Below are positions 44,944 through 57,065 of a stretch of 64,000 bases of DNA, piece after piece. A model generated the notes under the pieces. That model had not been told where the DNA came from. It did no database searches and saw only the letters and a list, made by a program, of their open reading frames with translations. Each line of letters begins with the position of its first letter. The first letter of the stretch is position 1. Both the position numbers and the translations under genes were made by a program. Origin of the DNA: Elymus sibiricus (lineage: Eukaryota > Streptophyta > Magnoliopsida > Poales > Poaceae); assembly GCA_039707655.1 (NCBI GenBank), contig CM077666.1:398741886-398805885 (forward strand), read 5' to 3'.

Positions 44944-47527
44944 AAAAAATTTACACAATATTGGGTTACAAATTTTTTACGTTGTACTAATTTTCAGAAT
45001 TTTTGTAGGTACAGAAGTATGCTTTTTAAATCGCTCACTACATGCTGTTCTGTTTTTGACAGATTCTGTTTTTATTGCATAGTTTGCCTATTTTAGTGTT
45101 TCCATAGCTTATATGGAGTAATATAAATTGTGGAAATGACAGTACCTAAGTGGATGATTTATTTTTATCATACTAACCTATCTCGCAAGTTCCGTTAAGT
45201 TTTGTGTGATTGAAGTTTTCAAGTTTTGGGTGAGATATGGATATGAGGAGAATAAGGAGTGGCAAGACCCTAAGCTTGGGGATGCCCAAGGCACCCCAAG
45301 GTAATATTCAAGGAAGACCCAAGCAACTAAGCTTGGGGATGCCTCGGAAGGCATCCGCTCTTTCGTCTTCAACATTATCGGTAACCTCACTTGGAGCTAT
45401 ATTTTTATTCATCACATGATATGTGTTTTTCTTGGAGCATCATTTTATTTTAGTTGGATTTGCTTTCTTTTATTTATAATAATGTTTTGTATCTTTTATT
45501 TCAATAAAATGCCAAGTATAGCCTTTACCATGCTCAGTTTGCAAGTTTATGTGTTGCTGTTTGAAAACAGAAAGTTTTCTGTTATGTCCAGAATATTCCT
45601 GAATAGTCAGAACATGATAAAAATCTGAAATTTTTACACCGTAAGCATGCATGAGTTCTCTGTCAGGTGGTAATTTTTTAGAATTTTTGGAGTTAGGGAA
45701 GTATGAATTTTAAATCCCCCTTTACAGACTGTTCTGTTTTGGCAGATTGCTGTTATAGTTGCATTGTTTTCATATGTTTGCTTGTTTAATGATTCTATTT
45801 GAGGATAGGACTATTAAATATGCAGAGGCATTTAGTATGCAATGTTAATTTATAATTTTAGTGATTTTCTACAGTAGAGAATGATAAGGTTTTGCATTGA
45901 TTTATACTAACTTATCTCACGAGTTCTTGTTGAGTTTTATGTGGATGAAGTTTTTAAGATTTAGAGAAACCGTGATATGAGAGAAATTAAGGAGACACAA
46001 GAGCTCAAGCTTGGGGATGCCCAAGGCATCCCAAGTTAATATTTCAAGAAGTCTCAAGCATCTAAGCTTGGCGATGCCCCGGTAGGCATCCCACCTTTCT
46101 TCATCAACAATTATCGGTTAGTCTTGGTTGAGCCTAAGTTTTTGCTTCTTCACATGAGATGTGCTATTCTTGGAATGTCATTTTATTTTGTTTTCTTTGC
46201 TGTTTGAATAAAATACTTAAGATCTGATTTTTTTAAATGAGAGAGAGTCTTCACATAGCTACCTATTTACTTAACTACTCATTTTGTCTTCACTTATATC
46301 TTTTTGGAGTAGTTTGTCATTTACTCTTGTTCTTCACTTATATCCTATGAGTAAATTGTTGAATAAATTAAATATCATGAAGTTGAAATAATATGAGCTT
46401 CATATGCTTGTATCATGCCTAGTAGTAGCTTCACATTGGGTTTAGATGGTAAAATCTATTGAAGCTTGACTATCACAATATTGGTCATACAAGCAATTCA
46501 TGAATGATTAGTATAAGGAAGAGAACTTTCACATATAAATATATTATCTTGGACATCTTTTATGATTGTGAATACCCATTAATTATTTTCAAACTCGAGA
46601 AAATTAGTTGAAGTTGGACAAGGAAGACAACGTAAAGAGTTATGTTTGGGTATATTTGCATGGAAGTTATATTGTTATGGATCCTCCAACATGTGGTGCT
46701 TGCTGTTTAGAATCTTTTGCTAGCCAAAATTTCTGTACTAAGTGGGAATACTACTTGTGCATCCAAAATCCTTGAACCAAGTTTCTTCCATGAGTGTCCA
46801 CCATACCTACCTATATACGGTATTACCCTGCCGTTCCTAGTAAATTTGCATGTGCCACCTCTAATCATTCAAATAAGCATATGTTTTGTGTGCCCGTATC
46901 GCTCATGAAGCGGCGGTGGGTGGTCAGTATCTTCCATGTTAAGCGAGTTATTCTCATGACGGGTGTTTATTCACTTGTCATTGCATGAGAGAGGGCGGTA
47001 ATTGGGATGCCCAGTCCAGCAAAACAAAAATATATAATTAAACAAACTCCCCCAGATAGTTGATTGTATGGAGGGCACTCGAGGATTCGGCTAGCCATGG
47101 TTTGTGATTGAATGGTTGAGGGGGAGTAAACTTTACCTTTCCGCTTAGGAACCGCCTATAATGTGTTTAGCATGGAAGATATTGAGAACTCTCGGTCGTG
47201 ATGTTGACAGGAAAAGTACACCTCTCAAAATTATATTCTTCTCTGTTTTAAGCTATGAGCTCTGGCACCTCTGCAAATCCATGCTTCCCTCTACGAAGGG
47301 TCTAACTTTTACTTTATGTATTTACTTTCATGCAAAAGTCAATAAGTATTCATTCTCATTTCAACCTAAATTATTCTTTAGTTGGCAAGCATCATGTGGT
47401 GGGGAAAGATCCAGGCACATATGGCCATTCAAATATATTTGATCATGAATTATTATTGTTGACAATTATCTCTATGATAAATAAGTTGGGAGGCAAAACA
47501 TTAAGCCCCTATATTTCTCTGTGTTCG
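44944..47527 (+). mobile_element. E9 left part: E6-like 3' region, truncated at both ends
   Basis: Plus-strand sequence related to the 3' half of E6 (hairpins with AAGCTTGGGGATGC at 45270, 45327, 46008 and a variant at 46065; shared tract 46700-47290). It lacks LTRs, primer site and ORF. The hairpin-pair segment is present twice about 738 bp apart (around 45200-45400 and 45940-46140), a diverged tandem duplication. Its right end runs head-on into E9 gag near 47527. Confidence 0.7.
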
Positions 47528-47529
47528 AT

Positions 47530-49425
47530 GGATGCCATTTGTTCTATTTCAACATCATTACCAAGTTCTTTATCATTATCTGGTTGGGCATCCACATGAG
47601 CATCATCATCATTATTATCATCAGGTGATTGTTCATTACCAGATTGTGTCTCAGCATCGGAAATAGAAACATCATTACTATCCTCTAAGGGTTTTTCTAC
47701 CTTAGGTTCACTAGAAGTATGCAAAGTCCTATCATTTTTCTTTTTCTTTTTAGCTGGACTAGGTGCATCAACAATAATTCTTTGACAGTCTTGTTCAATT
47801 CTTTTAGGGTGACCTTCAGGATAAAGTACCTCCTGAGTCATTCTACCCCCTCTAGTCATTACTCTAACAGCATGATCATTCATATTGTTATTCATTTCGT
47901 TGAGCAATTCACTTTGAGATTTAGCAACTTGTTCTAATTGGGTTTGAACCATAGATGCATGTTTACCTACACCATTGACATCATTAGCAATTCTAAACAA
48001 CAGGTCGCTCAAGCGATCAATCATGTAGGCATTTCATTTCAATTGTTTCATAACATTTGCATTGAAATGATCTTGCTTAATAATATAATTGTCAAATTCA
48101 TACAAACATTGACTAGGAGGTTTGTTATAGGAATATCGCTTTCATCAAACTTTATAAGAGAATTTACCTCTACTACCTTTGGCGGTGTGTCAAGACCATG
48201 TATTTCTTCAATAGGTGGTAGATTCTTAATATCTACAGCTTTAATACCTTTTTCCTTCATACATTTCTTTGCTTCTTGCATATCTTCAGGACTGAGAAAT
48301 AAAATACCCCTCTTCTTCGGAGTGGGTTTAGGTGGTGGTTCAGGAAGTGTCCAATCATTATCAATCTTCAATATATTATTCAATAGTTCCTCAGCTTGTT
48401 CAATAGTTCGTTCCCTGAAAACACAACCAGCACAACTATCTAGGTAGTCCCTAGAAGCATCGGTTAGTCCATTATAAAAGATATCAAGTATTTCATTCTT
48501 CTTAAGAGGATGATCAGGCAAAGCATTAAGTAATTGGAGAAGCCTCCCCCAAGCTTGAGGGAGATTCTCTTCTTCAATTTGCACAAAGTTAAATATTTGC
48601 TGTAAAGTAGCTTGTTTCTTATGAGCAGGAAAATATTTTTCAGAGAAGTAATAAATCATATCCTGGGGGCTACGCACACAACTAGGAGCAAGAGTATTAT
48701 ACCATTCCTTAGCATCACCCTTTAATGAGAAAGGAAACAACTTAAGAATATAGTAATAGAGAATTTTTTTCCTCATGAGCGAATAGGGTGGCTATATCAT
48801 TTAATTTAGTAAGATGTGCCACAACGGTTTCAGTTTCATAGCCATGGATAGGATCAGATTCAACCAAAGTAATTAACTCAGGATCGACAGAGAATTCATA
48901 ATCCTTATCAGTAACAAATATGGGAGAGGTAGCAAACTTAGTATCATATTTCATTCTCTCCCTCATAGATTTTTCTTTCATTTCAGCAAGCAATTTTATA
49001 ACTTCATCTCTATCATTACAAGCAAGGATGGCTCTAGTTGTCTCCCTATCAAAGCAATGTTCATCAGGTGATTCAACTCTAGTAGGAGAGCTAGGCATAA
49101 TAGGTGAATCATAATTCTCAAGAGTTTCAACATTTTCAACATTCTCAATTTCTTTAGCTTTAGCAAGTTGTTCATCAAGAAATTCACCAAGTGGCACAGC
49201 ATTATCAAGCATAGTACTAGCATCATCATAAGTATCATTCATAGCAGAAGCAGTATCATCAATAACTTGCGACATATCAGAATGCATAACAGGTGGTGGT
49301 GTCACAAGTCTACTCAAAACAGAAGGTGAATCAAGTGCGGAGCTAGATGGCAGTTCCTTACCTCCCCTCGACTTAGAGGGAACGATCTTGGTCTTAGCGT
49401 CTTTCAGATTCTTCATAGTGATCAA
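47530..49425 (-). pseudogene. E9 gag
   Basis: Close copy of E2 gag. Starts MITMKNLKDAKTKIVPSK at 49425; core motifs LKGDAKEWYNTLAP, QDMIYYFSEKYFPAHKKQ, NLPQAWGRLLQLLNALPDHP, NEILDIFYNGL and a Pro-rich linker PEPPPKPTPKKRGILFL. Two frame breaks by comparison with E2, near 48770 (T-run) and near 48130. Fewer nonsense codons than the E2 copy. Truncated at its C-terminus at about 47530, before the protease. Confidence 0.85.
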
Positions 49426-49465
49426 CAGATATAAATTCCAAGTGACTCAGCAAATAGAGCTATGC

Positions 49466-49483
49466 TCCCCGGCAACGGTGCCA
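49466..49483 (-). promoter_or_regulatory. E9 primer binding site, one change
   Basis: The minus strand reads TGGCACCGTTGCCGGGGA: canonical G at position 5 is A. Confidence 0.85.
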
Positions 49484-49494
49484 GAAAAAGGTCT

Positions 49495-50909
49495 TGATAA
49501 CCCACAAGTATAGGGGATCGCAACAGTTTTCGAGGGTACAATATTCAACCCAAATTTATTGATTCGACACAAGGGGAGACAAAGAATATTTGCAAGTATT
49601 AGCAGTTGAGTTGTCAATTCAACCACACTTGGAGACTAAATATCTGTAGCAGAGTGATCAGTAGCACAGTAGTATGGTAGTTTGATAGCAGTAGCAATAA
49701 TTGTGACAGTAATAGTAACGGTAGCAGCAATAGTAGTAGCAATTGTGACAGTAGTAGCAACAGTAGTAACTTAGCAAAGAACAATATGTGAAAAACTCGT
49801 AGGCATTGGATCGGTGATTATGTTGGATAACATTCATCATGTAACAGTCATAACCTAGGGCGACACAGAACTAGCTCCAATTCATCAATGTAATGTAGGC
49901 ATGTATTCCGTATATAGTCATATGTGCTTGCGATAAGAACTTGCATGACATCTTTTGTCCTACCCTCCCGTGGCAGCGGGGTCCATAAGGAAACTAAGGG
50001 ATATTAAGGCCTCCTTTTAATATAGAACCGGAACAAAGCATTAACACATAGTGAATACATGAACTCCTCAAACTACGGTAATCACCGGAAAGAATCCCAA
50101 TTATTGTCACCTTGGGGTATGCGGATCATAACACGTAGGAGGTGCATATAACTTGCAAGATCGGATCAAGAACACAAATATATTCATGAAAACATAAAGG
50201 GTTCAGATATGAAATCATGGCACTCGGGCCCTAGTGACAAGCATTAAGCATAGCAAAGTCATAGCAACATCAATCTCAGAACATAGTGGATACTAGGGAT
50301 CAAGCCCTAACAAAACTAACATGATTACATGATAAATCTCATCCAACTCATCACCGTCCAACAAGCCTACGAAGGAATTACTCACTCCCGGCGGTGAGCA
50401 TCATGAAATTGGTGATGGAGGATGGTTGATGATGGCGATAACGGAAGATCCCCCTCTCCGGAGCCCCGAACGGACTCCAGATCTGGCCTCCCGATGAAGA
50501 AGAGGAGGTGGCGGCGGCTCCGTATCGTAGAACGTGATGAAACTTCTTCTCTTATTTTTTTCTCTGGAATTGTGAATTTGTAGGCCTGAGATTAGGGTCA
50601 GCGGAGCCACATGGGCCCCACGAGCCACCAGGGCGCGCCAGGGGGGGTGGCGCACCCTGGTGCCTCGTGGGCAGCAGGTGGCCCCCCTCTAGTGGATCTT
50701 GGCTCCAGTATTTTTTATTTAATCCATAAAAAAATCTCCAAAAAGTTTCGTCCAATTCCGAGAACTTTTATTTCTGCACAAAAAACAACACCATGGTAGT
50801 TCTGCTGAAAACCGCGTTAGTCCGGGTTAGTTTCATTAAAATCATGCAAATTAGAGTCCAAAACAAGAGCAAAAGTGTTTGGAAAAGTACATACGATGGA
50901 GACGTATCA
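49495..50909 (-). repeat. E9 5' LTR
   Basis: 1415 bp, minus strand TGATACGTCTCC...GGGTTATCA. Imperfect AGC/AGT/AAC trinucleotide tract (49675-49775). GC palindrome with 17-base arms at 50617-50633 and 50655-50671, in which CCCACGAG pairs with CTCGTGGG and CACCAGGG with CCCTGGTG, leaving one mismatch. Confidence 0.92.
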
Positions 50910-51796
50910 ATACCCATGGTGACAATGGGGTATTATATTGATTCACTTGATGTATGTTTTGGCACTCAACTCGTGGATTCCCGAGGTGACATTGGGGTAA
51001 TCTATGCATAGGGGTTGATGCATGTTTTCGTCCTACTTTCTCCGGTAGAAATCTTGGGGCACTCTTTGAAGTTCTTTGTGTTGGATTGAATATTATGAAT
51101 CTAAAGTTGTTTGATGCATATCGAATGATAAACTCATGGATACTTGTGGTGACATTGGAGTATCTAGGTGACATTAGGGTTGGTTGATGCGTATCATATG
51201 GTGTTATTTTAGTACGAACTCTAGGGCTATTTGTGACACTTATAGGGATGGCTCAATAGATTGATCGGAAAGGATAACTTTGAGGTGGTTTCGTACCCTA
51301 CAACAATTTCTATCTTATCTTCTCTGCTAATAGGAACTTTGGAGTGATTCTTTATCGCACGTTGAGGGATTGTTATATGATTCAACTATGTTAGCACTGT
51401 TGAGAGATTGCACTAGTGAAATTATGAACCCTAGGCCTTGTTTCTAAGCATTGCAATACCGTTTGTGCTCCGTTTTATCACTTGCTACCTTACTGTTTTT
51501 TTATTTTCAGATTATAAAAACCTATATCTACTATCCATACTACACTTGTATCACCATCTCTTCGCCGAACTAGTGCACCTATACAATTTACCATTGTATT
51601 TGGTGTGTTGGGGACACAAGAGATTTCTTGTATTTGATTGCAGGGATGTTTGAGAGAGACCATCTTCATCCTACGCCTCCCACGGATTGACAAATCTTAG
51701 GTCATCCACTTGAGGGAAAATTGCTACTGTCCTACAAAACTCTACGCTTGGAGGCCCAACACGAGTCTACAAGAATAAGTTGTTTAGTAGACATCA
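50910..51796 (+). repeat. E8 solo LTR, part 2
   Basis: Continues the LTR interrupted at 44943 and ends TTTAGTAGACATCA at 51796, followed by TSD AACCT (51797-51801). By family resemblance a short stretch of LTR appears to be missing at the E9 insertion. Confidence 0.82.
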
Positions 51797-51894
51797 AACC
51801 TCATTACAACTTATTCAAATACTACCACATCTTGATGTAGAAGTGGTGATAACCTCCCCCACGCTTAGGCTCTTGCAAGCCCAAATCGGCGAGA

Positions 51895-52601
51895 TCATTG
51901 TGGCGGTTGGTCAGGAGCCCACTCCTGCCTCCAGTTGGAGAAGTTCATGTTCATGTAGGTGGCCGTGCCTCCCAGGGACGATGCGAGGTTGCTCATATCT
52001 TGGATAGAGCCCTGGAGGTTGTTGAGGTCCACGTAGGTGGTGTAGTCTTGTTGGGGCTGTTCTTCCTCTTCGTTGGTGGCAAGTTGTTCTTCATCTACTT
52101 GTTCAGGTTCTGGCCCTTCTTGGTCAAAAGCTGCATCTCCTTCCTGTGCAACATAATGCAATTGTCCATTCTCGATGGAGAAACGGTTAGGCATAGGTGT
52201 GGGTAACAAGTACGCCACTCCAGGAATTTTGATACAATGACAGCCATTACGAACTACTACCTTACCAGCGCTAGTAAGAAAACGAATGTTAACAAGGGTG
52301 TTACCGACAATGGGACAGGGATGATTGTAGTTGAGGCCAAGGGAGTTGGCCAACATGGTGATCACTCCTCCACACACGATATCTCCTTGTGCATGGTTTG
52401 CTTGATGCGTGAGGTGTAGCAAAAGTATTGCCCCTAGGTTGTTCGAATAACCAACGTCTAGGTTTGCTGCTTTCCCGAGAACTAGCATGTTCTCATCATT
52501 CACCTTAGAAACTTCTCGTGCCTGCAATGAGTTAGTGATAACATAGTAGAAATAACGTATAGCAGGACTTTCAATGCAACTAGCTTTGTGCTTAGAGCCA
52601 T
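51895..52601 (-). pseudogene. E1 Athila-type 3' ORF, C-terminal part
   Basis: About 235 codons after the E10 insertion. PAIRYFYYVITNSL and GAILLLHLTHQANHAQGDIVCGGVITMLANSLGL align with the E2 ORF. The C-terminus is acidic and Gln-rich (EGPEPEQVDEEQLATNEEEE) and ends QEWAPDQPPQ. Removing E10 and one TSD copy gives an uninterrupted frame with 57486-57818, about 345 codons in total. Function unknown; no membrane segment evident. After the stop lies a weak hairpin and GTGGGGGAGG, as after the E2 ORF. Confidence 0.78.
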
Positions 52602-53022
52602 TGTCGGTTCTAAATCCGGCATATCTCATAGTAGGGGTCCTAAGCTAGGCGTCTTGGAGCGATGGTAACATGGACACAGGATTTTACCCTGGTTCAGGCT
52701 CTCTCGAAGAGATAATACCCTACGTCCTGCTTTTGATTGTATTCATATGGGGTGTAGTACAGAGTACATGTATCTACCACGAGATTGTTCTAATGAATCC
52801 GAGTTCATCTATTGACTAGCCTGGCCTCGGTTTATATAATGCACCAGAGGCCTAGGGTTTAGAAGAGTCCTCTTCTTGTGCGCCAAGTCTTGTGGAGTCT
52901 TCCTTGTATGCGTCATGGGCTGCCCGAAGTGCCCCATGAGTGAACCGCCATGGGGGTCCTCGGCCTGACCCACCTGGTCAGGATACGATGTGATGAGTAC
53001 CCCCTAGTCCAGGACACCATCA
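52602..53022 (-). repeat. E10 3' LTR
   Basis: TGTCGGTTCTAAATCC...GGACACCATCA on the plus strand. Confidence 0.92.
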
Positions 53023-54035
53023 ATAGCCCGTTGAACCGATCTTCAAATTGGGACGCTCCTCGGTTCTTCCGAACTGTTTCGTCTTTGGCCATCGGTCTTG
53101 AAAGCTGGTTCAACAAATCTTCCCATCTTCGATCTTGAGGATCGCCAAGGTGAATCCAAAGAGTCCATACGTCGGGTATCCGAGGAGTTCACACGTCGGG
53201 TATTCGAGGGCCCCTTTTAAGTTTTTTGGCCTTTATCAATGCCTTGTTATTTTTACGCCATAGCTCAGGTTCGAAGTTTTTCCCGTGCGGCGGTGTCCTC
53301 TCGCATCCAAGCTACAACGCTGGACTGCATCTAAGGTGTCTTTTTGCAGTCGAGCTCCAACACCGGTCGGCATCCGAGGTGTTACCTCAGTATTAAAAAA
53401 GTTGAAGGGGTTCAGCCGAGCTTAATGCCGAAAAGGTCCTTTACGGAGCCAGCCACTCGCATCCGAGATTTACCGGACTGCTTCCAAGGTGGTGTACCAA
53501 CTCGGCCTTGGGATGATTTTTTTTACGGAATTTGTTTCCGATTGGTACAAATTATTTTGTGCCGAGATGTATAGCCAGTAGCCCTCAAGGTGTGTGCCGG
53601 CCTAAAATCCGAGAAGCACCTGAAGGATGACATAAAATTGCTTATCCCAGTAGCCCCTGAGACTCAGGTTGATTCATGAAATCGGCTCGAGGATCAAATC
53701 CTTGCTCGGTAGCATACTTTGGGGATGGAAACGCGGTGCGCAGCAGTTTCCGAGACTCAGGTTGGGTGCGGCCGACCAACCTGAGGATCGTAATATCCTC
53801 GGAAACTATTTTGCACTTAAATTTTCTGCTTTGAGTCGTCAATGCAGTAGCCCCCGAGCCACTGGTCGGGTGGGAACACCAGATCAGGGGATCGATGTAC
53901 CCCTTTAATGGTTTGTAATTGATAAGCGCAAAAAGCAGTAGCCCCCGAGCCTTAATTTGGGCACGGGTGGCCGAATTAAGGATCGATATCCGTTTGACAG
54001 AAAATTTTGTTTTGTTTAACACAAACTTCTTGGCA
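53023..54035. other. E10 non-coding region with repeated purine-tract motif
   Basis: The motif CAGTAGCCC[CT][CT][GA]AG, which on the sense strand resembles the polypurine tract joined to the LTR start, occurs near 53577, 53648, 53846 and 53937. Otherwise degenerate sequence resembling introns of the E5 antisense ORF. Confidence 0.6.
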
Positions 54036-54214
54036 AGAGAAAAGATCTCTTAAAAGAGTTGGAGCTAGCGAAAGCCGAGCTTGCCAAAGTTGACCTCAAG
54101 GGGTTTGATGGAAAGGAAATCAAAGCCAACAGGAATTATGAGAGCGTTATGTCAGCTGCTCGGTTGTCTCAGCGAGACTGTGCCCTTGACTCTTTAATAG
54201 AAGGGCTGGAGTAA
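54036..54214 (+). pseudogene. E10 antisense-ORF remnant, last exon
   Basis: An open stretch of about 59 codons after a possible splice acceptor (GGCAAG). It begins KDLLKELELAKAELAKVDLKG and ends with SLIEGLE before TAA. Strand, position and coiled-coil character match the C-terminal exons of the E5 antisense ORF, so I read it as the only surviving exon of a related gene. No independent function is implied. Confidence 0.5.
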
Positions 54215-57046
54215 ATTGACTTTAATCACAATTTGTGTGTAATGATGTTATGTATCCAAGTACTTTACATCATTAACACTCGAATCCGCATTGTACAAAA
54301 CTTTGTTGACCGACCCTCGGCTTCAACCTCCTCGGCCAGTAGCCAAGGAGTGTTTTCCTCCTTTATAAAGCCTTTATAAGGGCAAAGATTTATGGAAAAC
54401 AAGGCAATCCCGCCATACGGTTTTATAAACAAAGGTACAAGGAGAGATATGTTATATTACTATTTAACGTAAGAAACATCTTTTGGGAAAAATAGTTCCT
54501 TTATAAGTTCCTTTTCCCAGGCTGTCATGTTAACCATGATCATGAAACCTCACCTCCGAGCAATGTGGGAGGAAAATATTGAGGATTTAGTTTGGGGAAA
54601 GTTCCCGAACTCTGTGGTCTTAATGAACCAAAATTTTCAGTTCCGTCGTTGCCGACCAATTATATTCTTAAGACAGCTAGCTTTTGGCTTCACCCAGTCT
54701 GAAGTACTAACCCGGATGACCCGGTAGTAACAATCATAGAGGTGCTCCCTTTACCCCCTAGCCAAACAATCAAGAACGTAGGGGGTAAGCACAGGAGCCA
54801 GGCAACCCAGCTTGGCCAAAATCTTAAGTCAAATTGGTGCATATTTATGGCTTTATAACGATGATTATGGAAGGCAGCACTCGTATATTGAATACAAACG
54901 CTGATGATATGTTGGGCTCTCTAGGAGTCCCGATGTAACCATGCCAAGGTGCCACAAGGAGCCCTCGACACGTGTTGTGATAGTTAGCTTTTACGCTATA
55001 TTTGCAGCTTTATGCTATATGTTATTTTGACTCCATTGCGACTGTTTATAATCTGAAAGTGGCCCATCATCGGCTTCCACCCCTTTGTAGATGCTACGCA
55101 GGGTGTTTCCGTACTAACAAGACAACTCTTAGCCGATGTCTCGGTGCCTGGAGGCAGTTGTGTTAGCGGAAACGAGGCAATCAGATATGCAGGCTTTATA
55201 ACTTTCACTTAGTCATAGGAGCATAAAGTTAGGAGGCCAGTTACTAGCCCCCGGTTAGTGTTCGGCGTCAGCTGAGGTCAAGCCATTAACACGTCGGCCA
55301 ATTTTATGAAAGGCCCATCGTTTAACATGGGGAAACCTCTATCGATCTGTAGTTTAACACAGTCCTCGGATCGCTGACCAGTTTACGCTTATTGTGACAG
55401 TTAGTTTTTGGCTTTCTCCACCGAGGCACTTGACCAGTTAAACCGGAAGTACAATCATAGTGGTTCTCCCTTTACCCTTAGACGAACAATCGGGAACGTA
55501 AGGAGTAAGCACAGGAGCTGGGCAACCCAACTATTGACCAAAGACACAATTCGAAGCTGATGCATATAAATCAATATCCGAGAATGTTTTGCCGAGGAAT
55601 TCATGGAGTACCTTGGCTTTTGCTGGGTTTGGCTCTAGTCATAGCCCCCCATTAATATTGTTGATGCTTGAAAGGCGCTGGTTATTGTGCTCGATGTTGA
55701 CAACGCGATATGGGCTTGTGGCAAGACGAGGATGCCCAACGAACTATGACAGATCCGACATGGTGCGTCGTCCTCAACTTAACCAAGGTCCAAGCCCCCA
55801 AGCCCGTCCCGAGGTGACCGAGCGAGGAGCTCGACACTCCAAAGTGGCGACACATTACGACCGTTGTAGTGAAGCGAAGTCCCTGGTCCAACCGAGGTGG
55901 CGTCGGAGCCCCCACGTCAGCCGACGTGTCGAAGCAGGTCGGCGAGGTGGATGTCGGCTGGAACAACGGACGACGCAGCGATGCCGGTGTAGGGCAGCGC
56001 GCCAAGGTGACGACACCATTTGGTTGGCATGCCGAGGTGACCGTGCGACGCAGTCAAAGTCGATTACCTGCACACACAAAATAGTGCAAGCAAGAAATAA
56101 TAATAATGATTGAATTTTTTTTACATAATTAATTTGTGCGAAGTGAATAATCTGGTAAATATGGCCTGAGCGCCGAGGTCAGCTCGATGGCGTGACGGCA
56201 TTAAGGCACGGCGATGTCGACACAGGTCGGCCGGCCTAGGTGACGGCGAGAGGCAGGCCAAACCGACGCCACGTACAAGCGTCGGTATAATATTTCTGCA
56301 AAAATAATGCAGTACAAAACAATAGAAAATATTCTGTGTGTAATAATTTATGTGCTAAATAAATAATTAGGAAAAATTAAACCTGTTTGATGACGATGTC
56401 CATAGCAAACCGAAGAACATAAAAAGTGGTCTATACAAATCTATGGTACCGTGTGGTGTGTGCCCGGAGGTCCTTGTTTCCACGTGATCGCTGTGGTAGT
56501 CCAAAGAAAAACATGTGTCGCTTCTATTACGTGGACACAGGCAGCCCTAGTAATAGTACTAGGGCCCTGTGCGTTGCCTGCGATCTGAATTCCTGTCGGC
56601 CCCTGTGCACTATTCTGCATGGGCAGTACTAGTGCTGCCCGGTCTCCTCGGCTGGATTACTACAGGTCGGATTGTTTCTCTTTTTTTTACAGCAGGTCCC
56701 ACGAGTTGCTGTCCAACCAGTGTACAGGCCTGGCCCTGATCGCGTAGCCCGGGGCAATGCGTCCCAGCGCGCCAGGACTTCCCCTGCGCTGGCACAGAGT
56801 TCGGCCGCCAGGCCTCCTGCCGCCGCTGCTCTAGGCGAGCTTCGCCATCTGGCGCCGATATATCTACGCGTGCCTCCCGCCTTCTGTACACACGGAGCAA
56901 AACCCGATCTGGGGAAAAAATAGCACAGAACAACAGCGATAGTTTTGCAAAAGAATTGATCTATGTAAAACAGAATAAACAGAAACTATAACACCTGATT
57001 TGGCGTCTGTTGAAGATCACGTCGCACCATGAGGACACCGAGCAGG
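54215..57046. other. E10 non-coding region with block shared with E5
   Basis: 54990-55560 is related to 10180-10745 of E5; part of it is present a second time at about 54620-54830 (TTCTTAAGACAGCTAGC, then CTCCCTTTACCCCC). The stretch 55580-56330 has degenerate GAGGTGACG-type repeats. 56400-56940 shows short open frames that I do not recognise. Confidence 0.6.
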
Positions 57047-57065
57047 CTCTCAATGAAAGCACCAA

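Noticed and set aside
44181..50909. E8 part 1 plus E9 as one plus-strand element
   Set aside because: Flanks do not form a TSD (AACCT against ATACC), and the LTR continues at 50910 to a true TSD at 51797.
56426..56933. Short frames on both strands in E10
   Set aside because: No recognisable motif, no length beyond chance in GC-rich sequence.
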